Below are positions 8,615 to 16,683 of a stretch of DNA of 64,000 nucleotides, piece by piece. The stretch spans positions 62,001-126,000 of the forward strand of contig DASWNW010000062.1 of NCBI GenBank assembly GCA_036399015.1, read 5' to 3'. How positions within the stretch are numbered: the stretch's first letter is position 1; every line of letters begins with the position of its first letter. This DNA is from QHVT01 sp036399015. GTDB lineage: Bacteria > Acidobacteriota > Thermoanaerobaculia > Gp7-AA8. The notes beneath the pieces are model-generated. The model did no database searches, was not told the DNA's origin, and saw nothing but the letters and a program-made list of their open reading frames with translations. The position numbers and the translations under genes were made by a program.

Positions 8615-8811
8615 GCGCGCCGCTGGTGCTGGACGACAATGATGTATCCACGATCACGAACGCCCTCTCGGTAGCCGCGGAAAGCTGCGAGCGGCACGCG
8701 GTAGAGGCTGAGCAGGCGGCGATCCGCGACGCCTTCGAAGACTCGGCGAAGTCGTACCGGCGGGTTCTCTCCCGGATCATCGAGGCCGACACATTCTGCT
8801 ACGACGGCTGA
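8611..8811 (+). CDS. Small helical hypothetical protein
   Basis: 66 residues from GTG 8611 (GTGA overlap with the preceding stop). Mostly alpha-helical and acidic, with alternating Ala/Glu (AAESCERHAVEAEQAAIRDA). Not recognised. A terminator hairpin follows 14 bp after the stop, making this the last gene of the 6.5-8.8 kb run. Confidence 0.6.
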   Translation: MSAPLVLDDNDVSTITNALSVAAESCERHAVEAEQAAIRDAFEDSAKSYRRVLSRIIEADTFCYDG

Positions 8812-8824
8812 TGAGTTTTGTACG

Positions 8825-8857
8825 ACGGGGCGGCCTTGGTGCCGTCCCGTTTTAGTT
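8825..8857 (+). terminator. Rho-independent terminator
   Basis: Stem ACGGGGCGGC (8825-8834) pairs with GCCGTCCCGT (8841-8850) around a 6-base loop and is followed by TTTTAGTT. It would end transcription of the zinc-ribbon/XRE gene run. Confidence 0.75.
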
Positions 8858-9066
8858 ATGGAACCCGCTGCGAAGACCCTCTGCTACACTCCTTCCCCAA
8901 GTTAGCTTGGTCTTTGAAAACTGACGTCTTACGGTTCATCGCGCTCCTGCGGTGCGTGCGTCCTGCCATATCGATCGAGGGCATCAAGCCGAGGGAAGTT
9001 CCTTCCCCGCTTCGTGCCCACTTCAAGACGGGAAGTGACGGCCGTCCAAGCCCGCGCGAGGACAAC

Positions 9067-9633
9067 ATGAATCGTGATGACATGAATCAGGGCGGCACGG
9101 TCTGCCCTGCCTGTAAGGCTCACCTTGTCGGTATCAACGATTGCCCCGATCCTGGGGTTCACAAAAACACCGGCGAGCAGCAGTCTTCTCCTCCCGCAAT
9201 TCGCCTCCACGGCGGCCAACAGCCGCCCAATCGGTCGTTTTACGAGCGAGACGCGCGTGGCCGCGCGATCATGACGTTTAGAGGCCGCGACGGTACTGTT
9301 AGACAGTACCCGGTCCTCTGGGCGTGGCATGATCCGGTCACGGGAATCTCGCTGCCGTGGATGATCGACCTGGCATTGCTGGAGGGGGAAGACCTCCTCT
9401 GCATTACGGGTATGGGCAAGCGTGCGTTCGAAGCAATCTCCGCGCATCTGCCGGGCCGGATTCCCGGTCGCTATACGGTGGCATGCGAGACCACGCAGTT
9501 CATGAGGGAGTTCTTCTTCGGACACTTGGTTGCGCTCGGTAACTGGTCGCGCGTATCGCGCAGCCAGAAGGCCAAGCGCCACCGCCCCGGATGCCCGCCG
9601 CGGTGCAGAAGATCGCACCCGGCAGGCGCCTAA
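9067..9633 (+). CDS. Hypothetical protein with CxxC N-terminus
   Basis: 188 residues from ATG 9067 (GAGG five bases upstream); the frame is open from 8818 but that part covers the terminator and reads as non-coding. Residues ~11-20 have VCPACKAHLVGINDCPDPG. The middle (LWAWHDPVTGISLPWMIDLA) and the TGMGKRAFEAISAHL segment look folded, the latter resembling a helix-hairpin. The Arg/His-rich tail may be a frameshifted end. Not recognised. A strong terminator follows. Confidence 0.55.
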   Translation: MNRDDMNQGGTVCPACKAHLVGINDCPDPGVHKNTGEQQSSPPAIRLHGGQQPPNRSFYERDARGRAIMTFRGRDGTVRQYPVLWAWHDPVTGISLPWMIDLALLEGEDLLCITGMGKRAFEAISAHLPGRIPGRYTVACETTQFMREFFFGHLVALGNWSRVSRSQKAKRHRPGCPPRCRRSHPAGA

Positions 9634-9642
9634 AGAAGCCAG

Positions 9643-9900
9643 CTAACTTGCGGCCCGGTCGTTGGGGGAAACCTCGGCGGCCGGGCCGCTTTTTTTGTCT
9701 TCTTCGGTGTCGCGATTCGCGATCGCTTCGGATCGGCGCCGAAGATCTTCGAGCTTTTCCAGAATGGATGCGGTCTCGGCGGAGGAGTCCCGCCCAGCGT
9801 TTTTTTGTTGCAGTAGGTCTTCACGCTGACGGCGGAGGTCTGCCCTAATCCCCTCAACTTTAGAGGGTGTAGTGTCGCTGGTGCGTGAAAACGGCGTCAT
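9643..9900 (-). CDS. Possible coiled-coil protein
   Basis: 85 residues from ATG 9900. The centre (VEGIRADLRRQREDLLQQKN and ILEKLEDLRRRSEAIANRD) has a heptad-like pattern of a short coiled coil. Its 3' end overlaps the terminator hairpin of the convergent gene and there is no Shine-Dalgarno, so it could be spurious. Confidence 0.4.
   Translation of the reverse strand: MTPFSRTSDTTPSKVEGIRADLRRQREDLLQQKNAGRDSSAETASILEKLEDLRRRSEAIANRDTEEDKKSGPAAEVSPNDRAAS
9650..9697 (+). terminator. Rho-independent terminator
   Basis: GCGGCCCGG (9650-9658) pairs perfectly with CCGGGCCGC (9681-9689) and is followed by eight T residues. It lies 17 bp after the stop of the 9067-9633 gene. Confidence 0.85.
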
Positions 9901-9969
9901 GTCAACGTGAACCAGGTGGCGTGACGAGCAAACGCTTTGCCAGAGCGGTCTGGACCGCGAGATCAACTG

Positions 9970-10176
9970 ATGGACGCAACGAAAACGAAGGCGATTCTGG
10001 AACAGACAGCGCGGATCGGCGCGGCCGTGCGGTCGCTCCGTGCCGATCTCGATGAAGAGGCGTTGCAGGTTGGCGACCGGCAGTACTTCGACCGATCCCT
10101 TGACGTCCTCGAGAACGAAGCGCGCGCGCTGGCGAGCTATCTGGAATCGATGCTTGCCGACTCGACGAAGGCGTAA
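9970..10176 (+). CDS. Small helical hypothetical protein
   Basis: 68 residues from ATG 9970, all-helical in appearance (MDATKTKAILEQTARIGAAV ... LENEARALASYLESML). Not recognised. Its 3' end overlaps the convergent gene at 10137-10445 by 40 bp. Confidence 0.5.
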   Translation: MDATKTKAILEQTARIGAAVRSLRADLDEEALQVGDRQYFDRSLDVLENEARALASYLESMLADSTKA

Positions 10177-10445
10177 TCGGGGAGAACTAGCTGCTGCTCG
10201 GACAACGGCGCGTCGCTGGGCGGAACAAGCGTGAGCTCGTGTTCGCGCCGGAAGGCCGTGACGGGAAGAGCGACGAGCTCGACCTTGTACTCAGGAACGC
10301 CGCGCGTTCTCCAGCGCTGCTCGGGGACGACGCCGACGACGCGGCACACACGTCCCTGCTCTTCGTCGGCACATTTGAGGATCGGGTCTTTGCTCCGGCA
10401 GATCGCGCCCGTGTCGAACATGCCCGGTTGCGCAGCAGATCGCAT
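10137..10445 (-). CDS. Hypothetical small protein
   Basis: 102 residues from ATG 10445, with GTGAGG upstream at good spacing. The core, FDTGAICRSKDPILKCADEE then RVVGVVPEQRWRTRG and EYKVELVALPV, looks like a small beta-barrel protein. It starts at the edge of a 210-bp gap (10446-10656) in which nothing else is evident. Function unknown. Confidence 0.5.
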   Translation of the reverse strand: MRSAAQPGMFDTGAICRSKDPILKCADEEQGRVCRVVGVVPEQRWRTRGVPEYKVELVALPVTAFRREHELTLVPPSDAPLSEQQLVLPDYAFVESASIDSR

Positions 10446-10656
10446 GCCGACCTCACCCGCTAGGCGGCGTCTCCGAGACGGAGGAAGTTCTGGAACGAGC
10501 CGATCAGCGGGCAAGGCCGGTGCGGACGGAGTTTGCACATGCGATTGAGCAAAGAGCAGACGCGGGCGCATTTACGCGGCGATGGACAACGTCTGACGGA
10601 TTTTTCCGCAGGATCTTCACGCGAAGTTGCGGAAGGAGGAGCGATGGCGCGCTCGG

Positions 10657-11121
10657 TTAGTTCGTCAGCTCGGCCGGTGCGACGTCATCGTGCGCGGTGA
10701 GATCCCGCGGCAGGGGCTCGACAGCAGCGCTGGTGGTTTGCGCCTGCCACATCGCCGCCACCTCGCGAATCATCGTGACGAGTTGGGTCACGTCGAACGG
10801 CTTGCGGACGATCGCGTGAACCCGAGCGGCCGGGAGCTTCGCGACTTGGGCATCGTCGAACGCAGTCACGACGAAAATCACGGAGCGAGCTGACGGGGTC
10901 TTGCCGTGGAAGGCGTCGAGGAACTGGAAGCCGTTGAGCCTCGGCATCATGAGATCGAGAACGATGACGGCGTACTCGACCTCGGCCGTCATCTGCAGCG
11001 CTGCCGCGCCGTCGTTTGCGCTGTCGACCTCGAACGGCTCGCGGCGCAGCGCGGCAACGAGGAGCGTGCGGATCGCATCGTCGTCTTCAACTACCAACAC
11101 CCGTGGTGAAGCAGGAGGCAT
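10657..11121 (-). CDS. Response regulator receiver protein
   Basis: 154 residues. A full receiver domain: acidic pair VVEDDDA, phosphoacceptor in VIVLDLMMPRLNGF, Thr in FVVTAFDD, and the Lys in IVRKPFD. A 30-residue tail carries no output domain. With the next upstream gene it forms a pair of stand-alone receivers; no kinase is adjacent, so the partner is unknown. Confidence 0.85.
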   Translation of the reverse strand: MPPASPRVLVVEDDDAIRTLLVAALRREPFEVDSANDGAAALQMTAEVEYAVIVLDLMMPRLNGFQFLDAFHGKTPSARSVIFVVTAFDDAQVAKLPAARVHAIVRKPFDVTQLVTMIREVAAMWQAQTTSAAVEPLPRDLTAHDDVAPAELTN

Positions 11122-11175
11122 GTGGCGCAGTATGCGCCGATGTGCCGAATGGCGCTACGGATCCGACCGGGCACG

Positions 11176-11625
11176 TCACTCTCGAGCGTCTTTCTGTTGT
11201 GCTGCGAACGCTTGCAATCCTCTCCGCGCGAGAGCCTGCAGGTCTGCCGGTTCGAACGGCTTGCGGAGCGTGGCGAAGACGCTGTACTTCAACGCTTCGT
11301 CCGGGTCGAACCTGTGGGTTGCGCTGACGACGATGGTGGGAATGCGCAACAGGCGCGGATCGGCGGCGCGGAACGCGAGAAGTTCCCACCCGGATACCTC
11401 GGGCAGCATCAGATCGAGAAGCAGAAGGTTGGGCTCACACGTATCGAGGATGTCGAGCGCCTCACGAACGGTGGTTGCCGTGCGAACGTCGTAACCGTCA
11501 CGCTCAAGGACGAACTGCATCATGCGCAGGATGTCGCTTTGATCTTCGACGATGAGGATGCAGCGCGGTTCGGCCAACAAATTTGCCCTTTCGGTGGTTG
11601 ATCGTGCAACAGCGATGCGCATCAT
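11176..11625 (-). CDS. Response regulator receiver protein
   Basis: 149 residues at the longest start. Receiver motifs: LIVEDQSD, phosphoacceptor in LLLLDLMLPEVSGW, TIVVSATH and TLRKPFEPADLQ. The first ~18 residues are not receiver-like, and a TTG about 54 bp in, preceded by AAAGGG, is a possible alternative start. Same orientation as the other orphan receiver downstream (55-bp gap). Confidence 0.82.
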   Translation of the reverse strand: MMRIAVARSTTERANLLAEPRCILIVEDQSDILRMMQFVLERDGYDVRTATTVREALDILDTCEPNLLLLDLMLPEVSGWELLAFRAADPRLLRIPTIVVSATHRFDPDEALKYSVFATLRKPFEPADLQALARRGLQAFAAQQKDARE

Positions 11626-11656
11626 CGTAGCGCCGGGGTGTGAGGGTGGGGCTATG

Positions 11657-12030
11657 CGCGCTGGTCATGGTCAATCTGCCGCTCGCGCTGATCGCCGTTC
11701 CCCGGCGTTTACGTCGCGGGCGGCACGCTCTCCGTCGCATCGATCATTGGCTTCATTACCTTGTTCGGCATCGCCACGCGCAATGGTCTGATGCTCATAT
11801 CGTCCATCACCTGATGACGCCAAAGGCGAGACGGACCTCCCGTGAATCAGTCCATCGCAGCGCGCTCGAAACGCCTCTCCGACCCTCATGATGGACCTTC
11901 CGCGGGCCTGGCGCTGATCCCGTTCGCGCTGGCGATTGGGCAAGCCAGACCGCACGTTCAGACGCCGTTGGCGGTTCGTCGGGCCGGCGTTGTATCTCCG
12001 CTTAGGGGGGCCGCGTCACCGAACTGAGAT
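11657..12030 (+). pseudogene. Decayed 3' end of czcA
   Basis: DNA closely resembles 22526-22950, the last part of the intact czcA: CTGGTCATGGTCAA, GTCGCGGGCGGCACGCT and ATCGCCACGCGCAA are shared. Several small deletions shift the frame, so no long reading frame remains. It shows that the left element once carried the same Czc operon as the island to its right. The order czcA end, then the small MHVSWSK gene, is preserved. Confidence 0.85.
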
Positions 12031-12039
12031 GAGGTTCGC

Positions 12040-12324
12040 ATGCACGTCTCATGGTCGAAGGCAGCCCTGTTTCTGTCCGGCTCGTTCTGCTGCGCTGCCG
12101 TGAATCACACATTCGCCAGCGTGCAGGGACGGACGAAGATCTTGCCCTCCCGAAGGATGTCGACAGACCCGCTAGAGTGTCTATTTGGGTGTCTATTTGG
12201 GTGTCTATTTGGGTGTCTACGACACTCATTCCTACCCTTGGACCAAAGAGGCCGTGCTAAACTCTTCGCAGCATTCATCCGGCATCAGAGACTGCCGGTA
12301 TCTATCGCAGGGCGAGTAACTTAG
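12040..12324 (+). pseudogene. Truncated copy of the small gene after czcA
   Basis: Starts MHVSWSKAALFLSGSFCCAA, matching the intact 91-residue protein at 22959-23234 for about the first 30 residues (to ~12130). It then runs into unrelated sequence and through the 12-bp repeats. The fused reading frame is not expected to make a functional protein. Confidence 0.8.
12177..12212 (+). repeat. Three tandem 12-bp repeats (GTGTCTATTTGG)
   Basis: Three exact copies at 12177, 12189 and 12201, followed by a partial fourth (GTGTCTAC). Two diverged copies occur at the matching place near 35244. Short direct repeats just inside an att core are typical of integrase arm-type binding sites; that role is inferred. 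Confidence 0.75.
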
Positions 12325-12377
12325 CGGCCTTCAGAGCGAGGTTCGGCCGGAACCATCGGGTAATTTCCCAAGCTCTT
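12213..12377 (+). repeat. 165-bp element-end repeat, left copy
   Basis: Aligns without gaps to 35268-35432, with identity of about four in five positions by eye, highest at the inner end and over the final 19 bp. It ends in the att core. It marks the right end of the left element. Confidence 0.85.
12359..12377 (+). mobile_element. att core, inner copy
   Basis: GGTAATTTCCCAAGCTCTT is identical to 35414-35432. Here the core is followed by CTTCGACAG..., not by a tRNA 3' half. It divides the left element from the metal island. Confidence 0.8.
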
Positions 12378-12420
12378 CTTCGACAGTCTTTCTTCAACCG
12401 CCCGGCGTTGACTGGAGCTA

Positions 12421-12480
12421 TTTTTGAGGCCCCGGGAGCCGTTTTCGAGCCCCGGGCGGCCGTTTTCGCGGCCGGCGCGG
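12421..12480. repeat. 21-bp tandem repeat, 2.9 copies
   Basis: Units start at 12421, 12442 and 12463; each begins TTTT and contains GCCCCGGG or a close variant, followed by GCCG. The copies are imperfect and G+C rich. They lie just after the corE stop codon (corE is read leftwards), so they could shape its transcript end, but no clean terminator is visible. Confidence 0.6.
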
Positions 12481-12524
12481 ATAAAAGTGATGTGGGCGAT
12501 CTGGTGGTGTCAGGCAGCGTCAGG

Positions 12525-13097
12525 TCATGACGTCGCCGGTCTGGGACGCGCCGTAGCGGCTGACTGCCCGCAGGAGCACTCGAGGCATCCATGCTCCGCG
12601 CACGTACCGCACGATGCCTTGACCTGTTTCCGCAGCGCCTCGCGTGCGCGGAACACGCGCACCGATGCGTTGTTCGCGGTGATGCCCGCCTCCGCCGCAA
12701 AGTCCTGCACGGGCGCGCCCTCGACGTCGATCCGGCGGATGGCCTGCTCGTATTCAGGCTTGAGTGTCGAAGCCAGGCGCGTCACGCATCCGCAGATCGC
12801 ATCGCGCAACTCCGGCGGCGGCTCGACCGCGCCCTCCATCTCGCGGGCCAGCGCTTCGAGCGCGCGGTTGCGCGCGCCGTTCCGGCGGTAGTGGTCGATC
12901 ACGGCGTTGCGAAGGGTGCGGTAGAACCACGCGATCGACGACGTCTCGTCGCGCACCTCGACCGGCTTTTCGAGGCTCTTCACGAACGCATCCTGCAGGA
13001 TGTCCTCGGCCAGAGCGCGGTCGCCCAGCCGCCGCTCGAGAAAGCCGAGGAATTGACGATGGTTATCGACGAGCTGGAGCGTGAGTTCGGGATTCAT
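12525..13097 (-). CDS. corE: CorE-like ECF sigma factor with Cys-rich tail
   Basis: 190 residues. Region sigma-2 spans ~10-75 (DRALAEDILQDAFVKSLEKP, then WFYRTLRNAVIDHYRR) and sigma-4 spans ~105-160 (LKPEYEQAIRRIDVEG, then ASVRVFRAREALRKQ). The tail ends with CGTCAEHGCLECSC, the cysteine-rich domain that defines the CorE group (ECF44). In Myxococcus xanthus CorE this tail senses copper directly and replaces an anti-sigma factor. No anti-sigma gene is adjacent, as expected. Divergent from the YHS/copA operon, which is its likely target. The C-terminal Arg/Pro-rich extension after the Cys motif is unusual. Confidence 0.85.
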   Translation of the reverse strand: MNPELTLQLVDNHRQFLGFLERRLGDRALAEDILQDAFVKSLEKPVEVRDETSSIAWFYRTLRNAVIDHYRRNGARNRALEALAREMEGAVEPPPELRDAICGCVTRLASTLKPEYEQAIRRIDVEGAPVQDFAAEAGITANNASVRVFRAREALRKQVKASCGTCAEHGCLECSCGQSAATARPRPATS

Positions 13098-13164
13098 GCG
13101 GTGATCGGATGCGAAGTGTAAGACGGTCGAGGGTGATGCGTTAGCTCAGTCGAAGGAGACACAC
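13098..13164. promoter_or_regulatory. Divergent promoter region corE / YHS-copA
   Basis: The 67 bp between the divergent corE and YHS start codons must contain or abut both promoters. A purine-rich site (GAAGGAG) precedes the YHS ATG. No sigma-70 boxes are obvious; an ECF-type promoter for the plus strand would fit the neighbouring sigma factor. Confidence 0.5.
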
Positions 13165-13413
13165 ATGAACCACACCACCACAGCGAACACCACCGTGACC
13201 GACCCCGTCTGCGGGATGACCATCGATCCGGCGAAGGCGGTCGGCTCGTCGAGCTATAACGATGAGACGTATCACTTCTGCTCCCGCGGCTGCGAGACAA
13301 AGTTCGACGTTGCGCCGGCCGAGTACGTCGGCGCGGGCGCTGCGCCCGCTGCCGCCGCCTCGTGCTGTGCCGTGAATCGATCGGCGCAGCCGAGCGGGCA
13401 CTCCTGCTGCTGA
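13165..13413 (+). CDS. YHS-domain metal-binding protein
   Basis: 82 residues. One YHS domain: DPVCGMTIDPAKAVGSS, then YHFCSRGCETKFD. A Cys-rich tail follows (SCCAVN and a final HSCC). No signal peptide, so cytoplasmic. YHS domains bind Cu or other soft metals and often accompany CopA-type ATPases, as here. It may deliver Cu(I) to the two YHS domains of the pump encoded next. Confidence 0.85.
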   Translation: MNHTTTANTTVTDPVCGMTIDPAKAVGSSSYNDETYHFCSRGCETKFDVAPAEYVGAGAAPAAAASCCAVNRSAQPSGHSCC

Positions 13414-13437
13414 CAGATGAGAACAACGGAGGTCGTC

Positions 13438-16038
13438 ATGAAGCACAGCCATCAGCATCAACACGCGCACGCAGCCGGTGAAGTCGATCCGGCGTGCGGC
13501 ATGACCGTCGATCCGGCGAACGCTGCCGGTTCGTCGCGCATCGGCGACCAGACGTTCTACTTCTGCTCGGCCTCGTGCAAACAGAAGTTCAACGCCAACC
13601 CGGCCGCGTACGGCGCGACGCCGCCTGCGTCCGATGAAGTCGTCGATCCCGTGTGCGGCATGACGATCTCCAAAGCCGACGCGGTCGGCTCCTCGGAGTA
13701 CGGCGGCACGACGTACTACTTCTGCAACCCGAGCTGCAAAACGAAGTTCGATGCGAACCCGGCTGCGTACGCGAGCGGCAAACGCCCCGAGCCGAAACCG
13801 GCGCCGGCAGGCGCGATGTACGTCTGCCCGATGGATCCCGAAGTGCGGCAGGACAAACCCGGCGCATGCCCGAAGTGCGGCATGGCTTTGGAGCCGGAGA
13901 TGGTCGCCGCGCCCGCAACGAAAACCGAATGGACTTGCCCGATGCACCCGGAGATCGTCCGCGATGCGCCGGGCAACTGCCCGATCTGCGGCATGGCCCT
14001 CGAACCGCGCACCGTCACGCTCGAAGAGGACAACCCCGAGCTGAAGGACATGACCCGGCGCTTCTGGGTCAGCACCGCGTTGACGGTGCCGCTGGTCATC
14101 TTCGCGATGCTGCGCCATCTGCCTGCCGCGCACGATCTGTTGGGACACACGCTTCTGAGCTGGGCGCCGTGGATCGAGCTCGCCCTGGCGACGCCGGTCG
14201 TGCTGTGGGGCGGCTGGCCGTTCTTCGAGCGGGCATGGACGTCGGTCGTGAATCGCCACCTGAACATGTTCACGCTCATCGGCCTCGGCGTGTCGGTCGC
14301 ATTTGTGTACAGCCTTGTCGCGACCATCGCCCCGAACATCTTCCCGCCCACCTTCCGCGATGCGATGGGTCACGTGGGCGTGTACTACGAGGCGGCGGCC
14401 GCAATCGTGGCCCTCGTCCTCCTCGGTCAGGTGATGGAACTGCGGGCTCGCAGCCGGACCGGCGCGGCGATTCGCGCCCTCCTCGGGCTGGCCCCAAAAA
14501 CGGCGCGAAGAGTGACCCCCGACGGGCGGGAGCAGGATGTTGCACTCGAGGAGGTCCAACCCGGCGAGATATTGCGCATTCGACCAGGCGAAAAGATCCC
14601 CGTCGATGGCATCGTCACGGAAGGAACGAGCAACGTCGATGAAGCGATGGTCACGGGCGAGCCGCTGCCTGTGGAGAAAGCCGAAGGCGATCGCCTCATC
14701 GGCGCGACCGTGAACGGTACGGGCTCGCTGCTGATGCGCGCCGAGCGCGTCGGCGCGGACACGCTTCTCTCTCAAATCGTGAACATGGTGGCGCAGGCGC
14801 AGCGAAGCCGCGCGCCGATCCAGAAACTCGCCGACCAAGTGTCCGCGTGGTTCGTCCCGACTGTGATTGCAGTGGCGTTGATCACGTTCGGGGTGTGGTG
14901 GTTCGTCGGACCGGAACCGCGTCTCGCGTTCGCGATCGTGAACGCCGTGGCAGTGCTGATCATCGCCTGCCCTTGCGCTCTCGGACTGGCGACGCCGATG
15001 TCGATCATGGTGGCCGCGGGCAAAGGCGCGACAGCCGGTGTGCTGTTCCGCAATGCGGAAGCGATCGAAGTTCTGCGCACCGTCGACACGCTCGTCGTGG
15101 ACAAGACCGGAACGCTCACGCGCGGGAAGCCGGAGCTGGCCTCCGTCGTGACGACGAACGGCTTCGATGAGAACGAGCTGCTACGCCTCGCCGCGAGCGT
15201 CGAGCGTGCGAGCGAACACCCGCTGGCAGCGGCGATCATCGCCGGCGCCGAGTCGCGCGGCGCAACCGTGCGCGCGGCGACGGAGTTCGCGTCGATCACC
15301 GGCAAGGGCGTGCGCGGCGTCGTTGATGGCAAACGCGTCGCGCTCGGCAATCGCGCGCTGCTCGAGGAGCTGCGCGTCGATGCCCGCGACTTGGCCGAGC
15401 GCGCGGAGAAGCTGCGCGGCGACGGTCAGACGGTCATGTTCGTGGTCGTCGATGACAAGCCGGCCGGTCTGATCGGCGTTGCCGATCCGGTGAAAGAGAC
15501 GACGCCCGACGCGATCCGCGAGCTGCACGCAACAGGACTCCGCATCGTCATGCTCACCGGGGACAGCAAGACCACGGCGCAGGCGGTGGCGAAGAAGCTC
15601 GGCATCGATGAAGTGATCGCCGAAGTTCTGCCCGACCAGAAAGCGGATGCGATCAAACGCCTGCAGCAGCAGGGCCGCGTGGTGGCAATGGCAGGTGACG
15701 GCATCAACGACGCACCCGCGCTCGCCCAGGCGGAAGTCGGCATCGCCATGGGAACCGGCACCGACGTGGCGATGGAAGCGGCCGACGTGACGCTGGTGAA
15801 AGGCGATCTGCGCGGCATCGTGCGCGCCCGTCGTCTGAGCAACGCGACCATGTCGAACATCCGGCAGAACCTCTTCTTCGCCTTCGTGTACAACGCCGTC
15901 GGCGTGCCGATCGCGGCGGGCGTGCTGTACCCGTTCTTCGGTCTGCTCCTCAGCCCGATGATCGCGGCAGCGGCAATGGCTTTCAGCTCCGTCTCGGTGA
16001 TCGGAAACGCGTTGCGGTTGCGGCGTGCGAGGATCTGA
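13438..16038 (+). CDS. copA: Copper-translocating P1B ATPase CopA
   Basis: 866 residues from ATG 13438, chosen for GGAGG at ideal spacing (an in-frame ATG at 13417 lacks it). After a His-rich start (MKHSHQHQHAH) come two YHS domains (DPACGMTVDP, DPVCGMTISK) and two heavy-metal-binding HMBD motifs (CPMDPEVRQDKPGACPKCGM and a second CPMHPEI copy). The ATPase core has IIACPCALGLATP (~510), DKTGTLT (~554), the HP motif in SEHPLAAAI, and GDGINDAPAL (~753). The CPC membrane motif indicates a Cu(I)/Ag(I) exporter of the inner membrane. It uses YHS/HMBD sensors instead of the classical GMTCxxC domain. Confidence 0.95.
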   Translation: MKHSHQHQHAHAAGEVDPACGMTVDPANAAGSSRIGDQTFYFCSASCKQKFNANPAAYGATPPASDEVVDPVCGMTISKADAVGSSEYGGTTYYFCNPSCKTKFDANPAAYASGKRPEPKPAPAGAMYVCPMDPEVRQDKPGACPKCGMALEPEMVAAPATKTEWTCPMHPEIVRDAPGNCPICGMALEPRTVTLEEDNPELKDMTRRFWVSTALTVPLVIFAMLRHLPAAHDLLGHTLLSWAPWIELALATPVVLWGGWPFFERAWTSVVNRHLNMFTLIGLGVSVAFVYSLVATIAPNIFPPTFRDAMGHVGVYYEAAAAIVALVLLGQVMELRARSRTGAAIRALLGLAPKTARRVTPDGREQDVALEEVQPGEILRIRPGEKIPVDGIVTEGTSNVDEAMVTGEPLPVEKAEGDRLIGATVNGTGSLLMRAERVGADTLLSQIVNMVAQAQRSRAPIQKLADQVSAWFVPTVIAVALITFGVWWFVGPEPRLAFAIVNAVAVLIIACPCALGLATPMSIMVAAGKGATAGVLFRNAEAIEVLRTVDTLVVDKTGTLTRGKPELASVVTTNGFDENELLRLAASVERASEHPLAAAIIAGAESRGATVRAATEFASITGKGVRGVVDGKRVALGNRALLEELRVDARDLAERAEKLRGDGQTVMFVVVDDKPAGLIGVADPVKETTPDAIRELHATGLRIVMLTGDSKTTAQAVAKKLGIDEVIAEVLPDQKADAIKRLQQQGRVVAMAGDGINDAPALAQAEVGIAMGTGTDVAMEAADVTLVKGDLRGIVRARRLSNATMSNIRQNLFFAFVYNAVGVPIAAGVLYPFFGLLLSPMIAAAAMAFSSVSVIGNALRLRRARI

Positions 16039-16066
16039 CGGTGCGCGGCAGAGGCACGAGGAGCGT

Positions 16067-16624
16067 ATGGTGGTCCGCATGAAGCACAAGATGGCTGCGG
16101 CGTTTGCGGTTGCAATCGTTGTCTTCGTCGCGGTGCATTTCGTCAGTTTCCCCGGCAGCGTGCCGGACTTCCGGAGAGCAAGCGGAGGCGGCACGCTGCT
16201 CGACATGACGCCGGAGTTTTCCGAAGACGCGCTGTATGCGCGGCTCACCGGGTACGGCGCAGCCGGCAGGTCGAACTACGCATTCAGAACGGTCACCGTC
16301 GACGTTGTGCTGCCTCTCGCATTGCTGCCGTTCCTCTTCTTGTGGATGCGTAGTGCGTTGAACCGGCTGTCGCTCGGCGCCAGGCCTCGCGCGCTGTTGC
16401 TGGCCATTCCTGTTCTCTACGTCGTCTTCGATCTCGTGGAGAACGGATCGCTGCTGGCGCTGCTCGGGAACTTCCCGGTGAGGATGCATCTCCTGTCCGC
16501 GGTGCTGCCCTACCTGACGATCATCAAACGAACGGCTTCGATGCTGGCGATCCTCGGCCCGCTGATGATCGTCGCCTTCGTACTGATCCGAACGCAGTGG
16601 ACTCGACGGCACGTAGCGGCGTAG
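16067..16624 (+). CDS. Four-pass inner-membrane protein
   Basis: 185 residues from ATG 16067 (GAGGAG upstream, rather short spacing; ATG 16079 is an alternative). Hydrophobic segments at about 8-25, 80-100, 115-140 and 155-178. The first loop holds SGGGTLLDMTPEFSEDALYA. Family not recognised. It follows copA closely and lies within the island, so a role in metal homeostasis is plausible but unproven. Confidence 0.65.
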   Translation: MVVRMKHKMAAAFAVAIVVFVAVHFVSFPGSVPDFRRASGGGTLLDMTPEFSEDALYARLTGYGAAGRSNYAFRTVTVDVVLPLALLPFLFLWMRSALNRLSLGARPRALLLAIPVLYVVFDLVENGSLLALLGNFPVRMHLLSAVLPYLTIIKRTASMLAILGPLMIVAFVLIRTQWTRRHVAA

Positions 16625-16683
16625 ACGTATGGGGCGCCGGAATATACTTCGGTGTGTCCCGGCTTTGCGCCGACTGACTCGTA

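Noticed and set aside
12302..12700. Minus-strand frame ending ...AWEITRWFRPNLALKAAKLLALR
   Set aside because: Out-of-frame shadow of corE plus the element-end repeat. The matching frame near 35.4 kb contains GRRDSNPRP, the well-known false translation of a tRNA 3' end.
13141..14838. 565-codon minus-strand open frame
   Set aside because: Arg/His/Asp-rich shadow of the copA gene.
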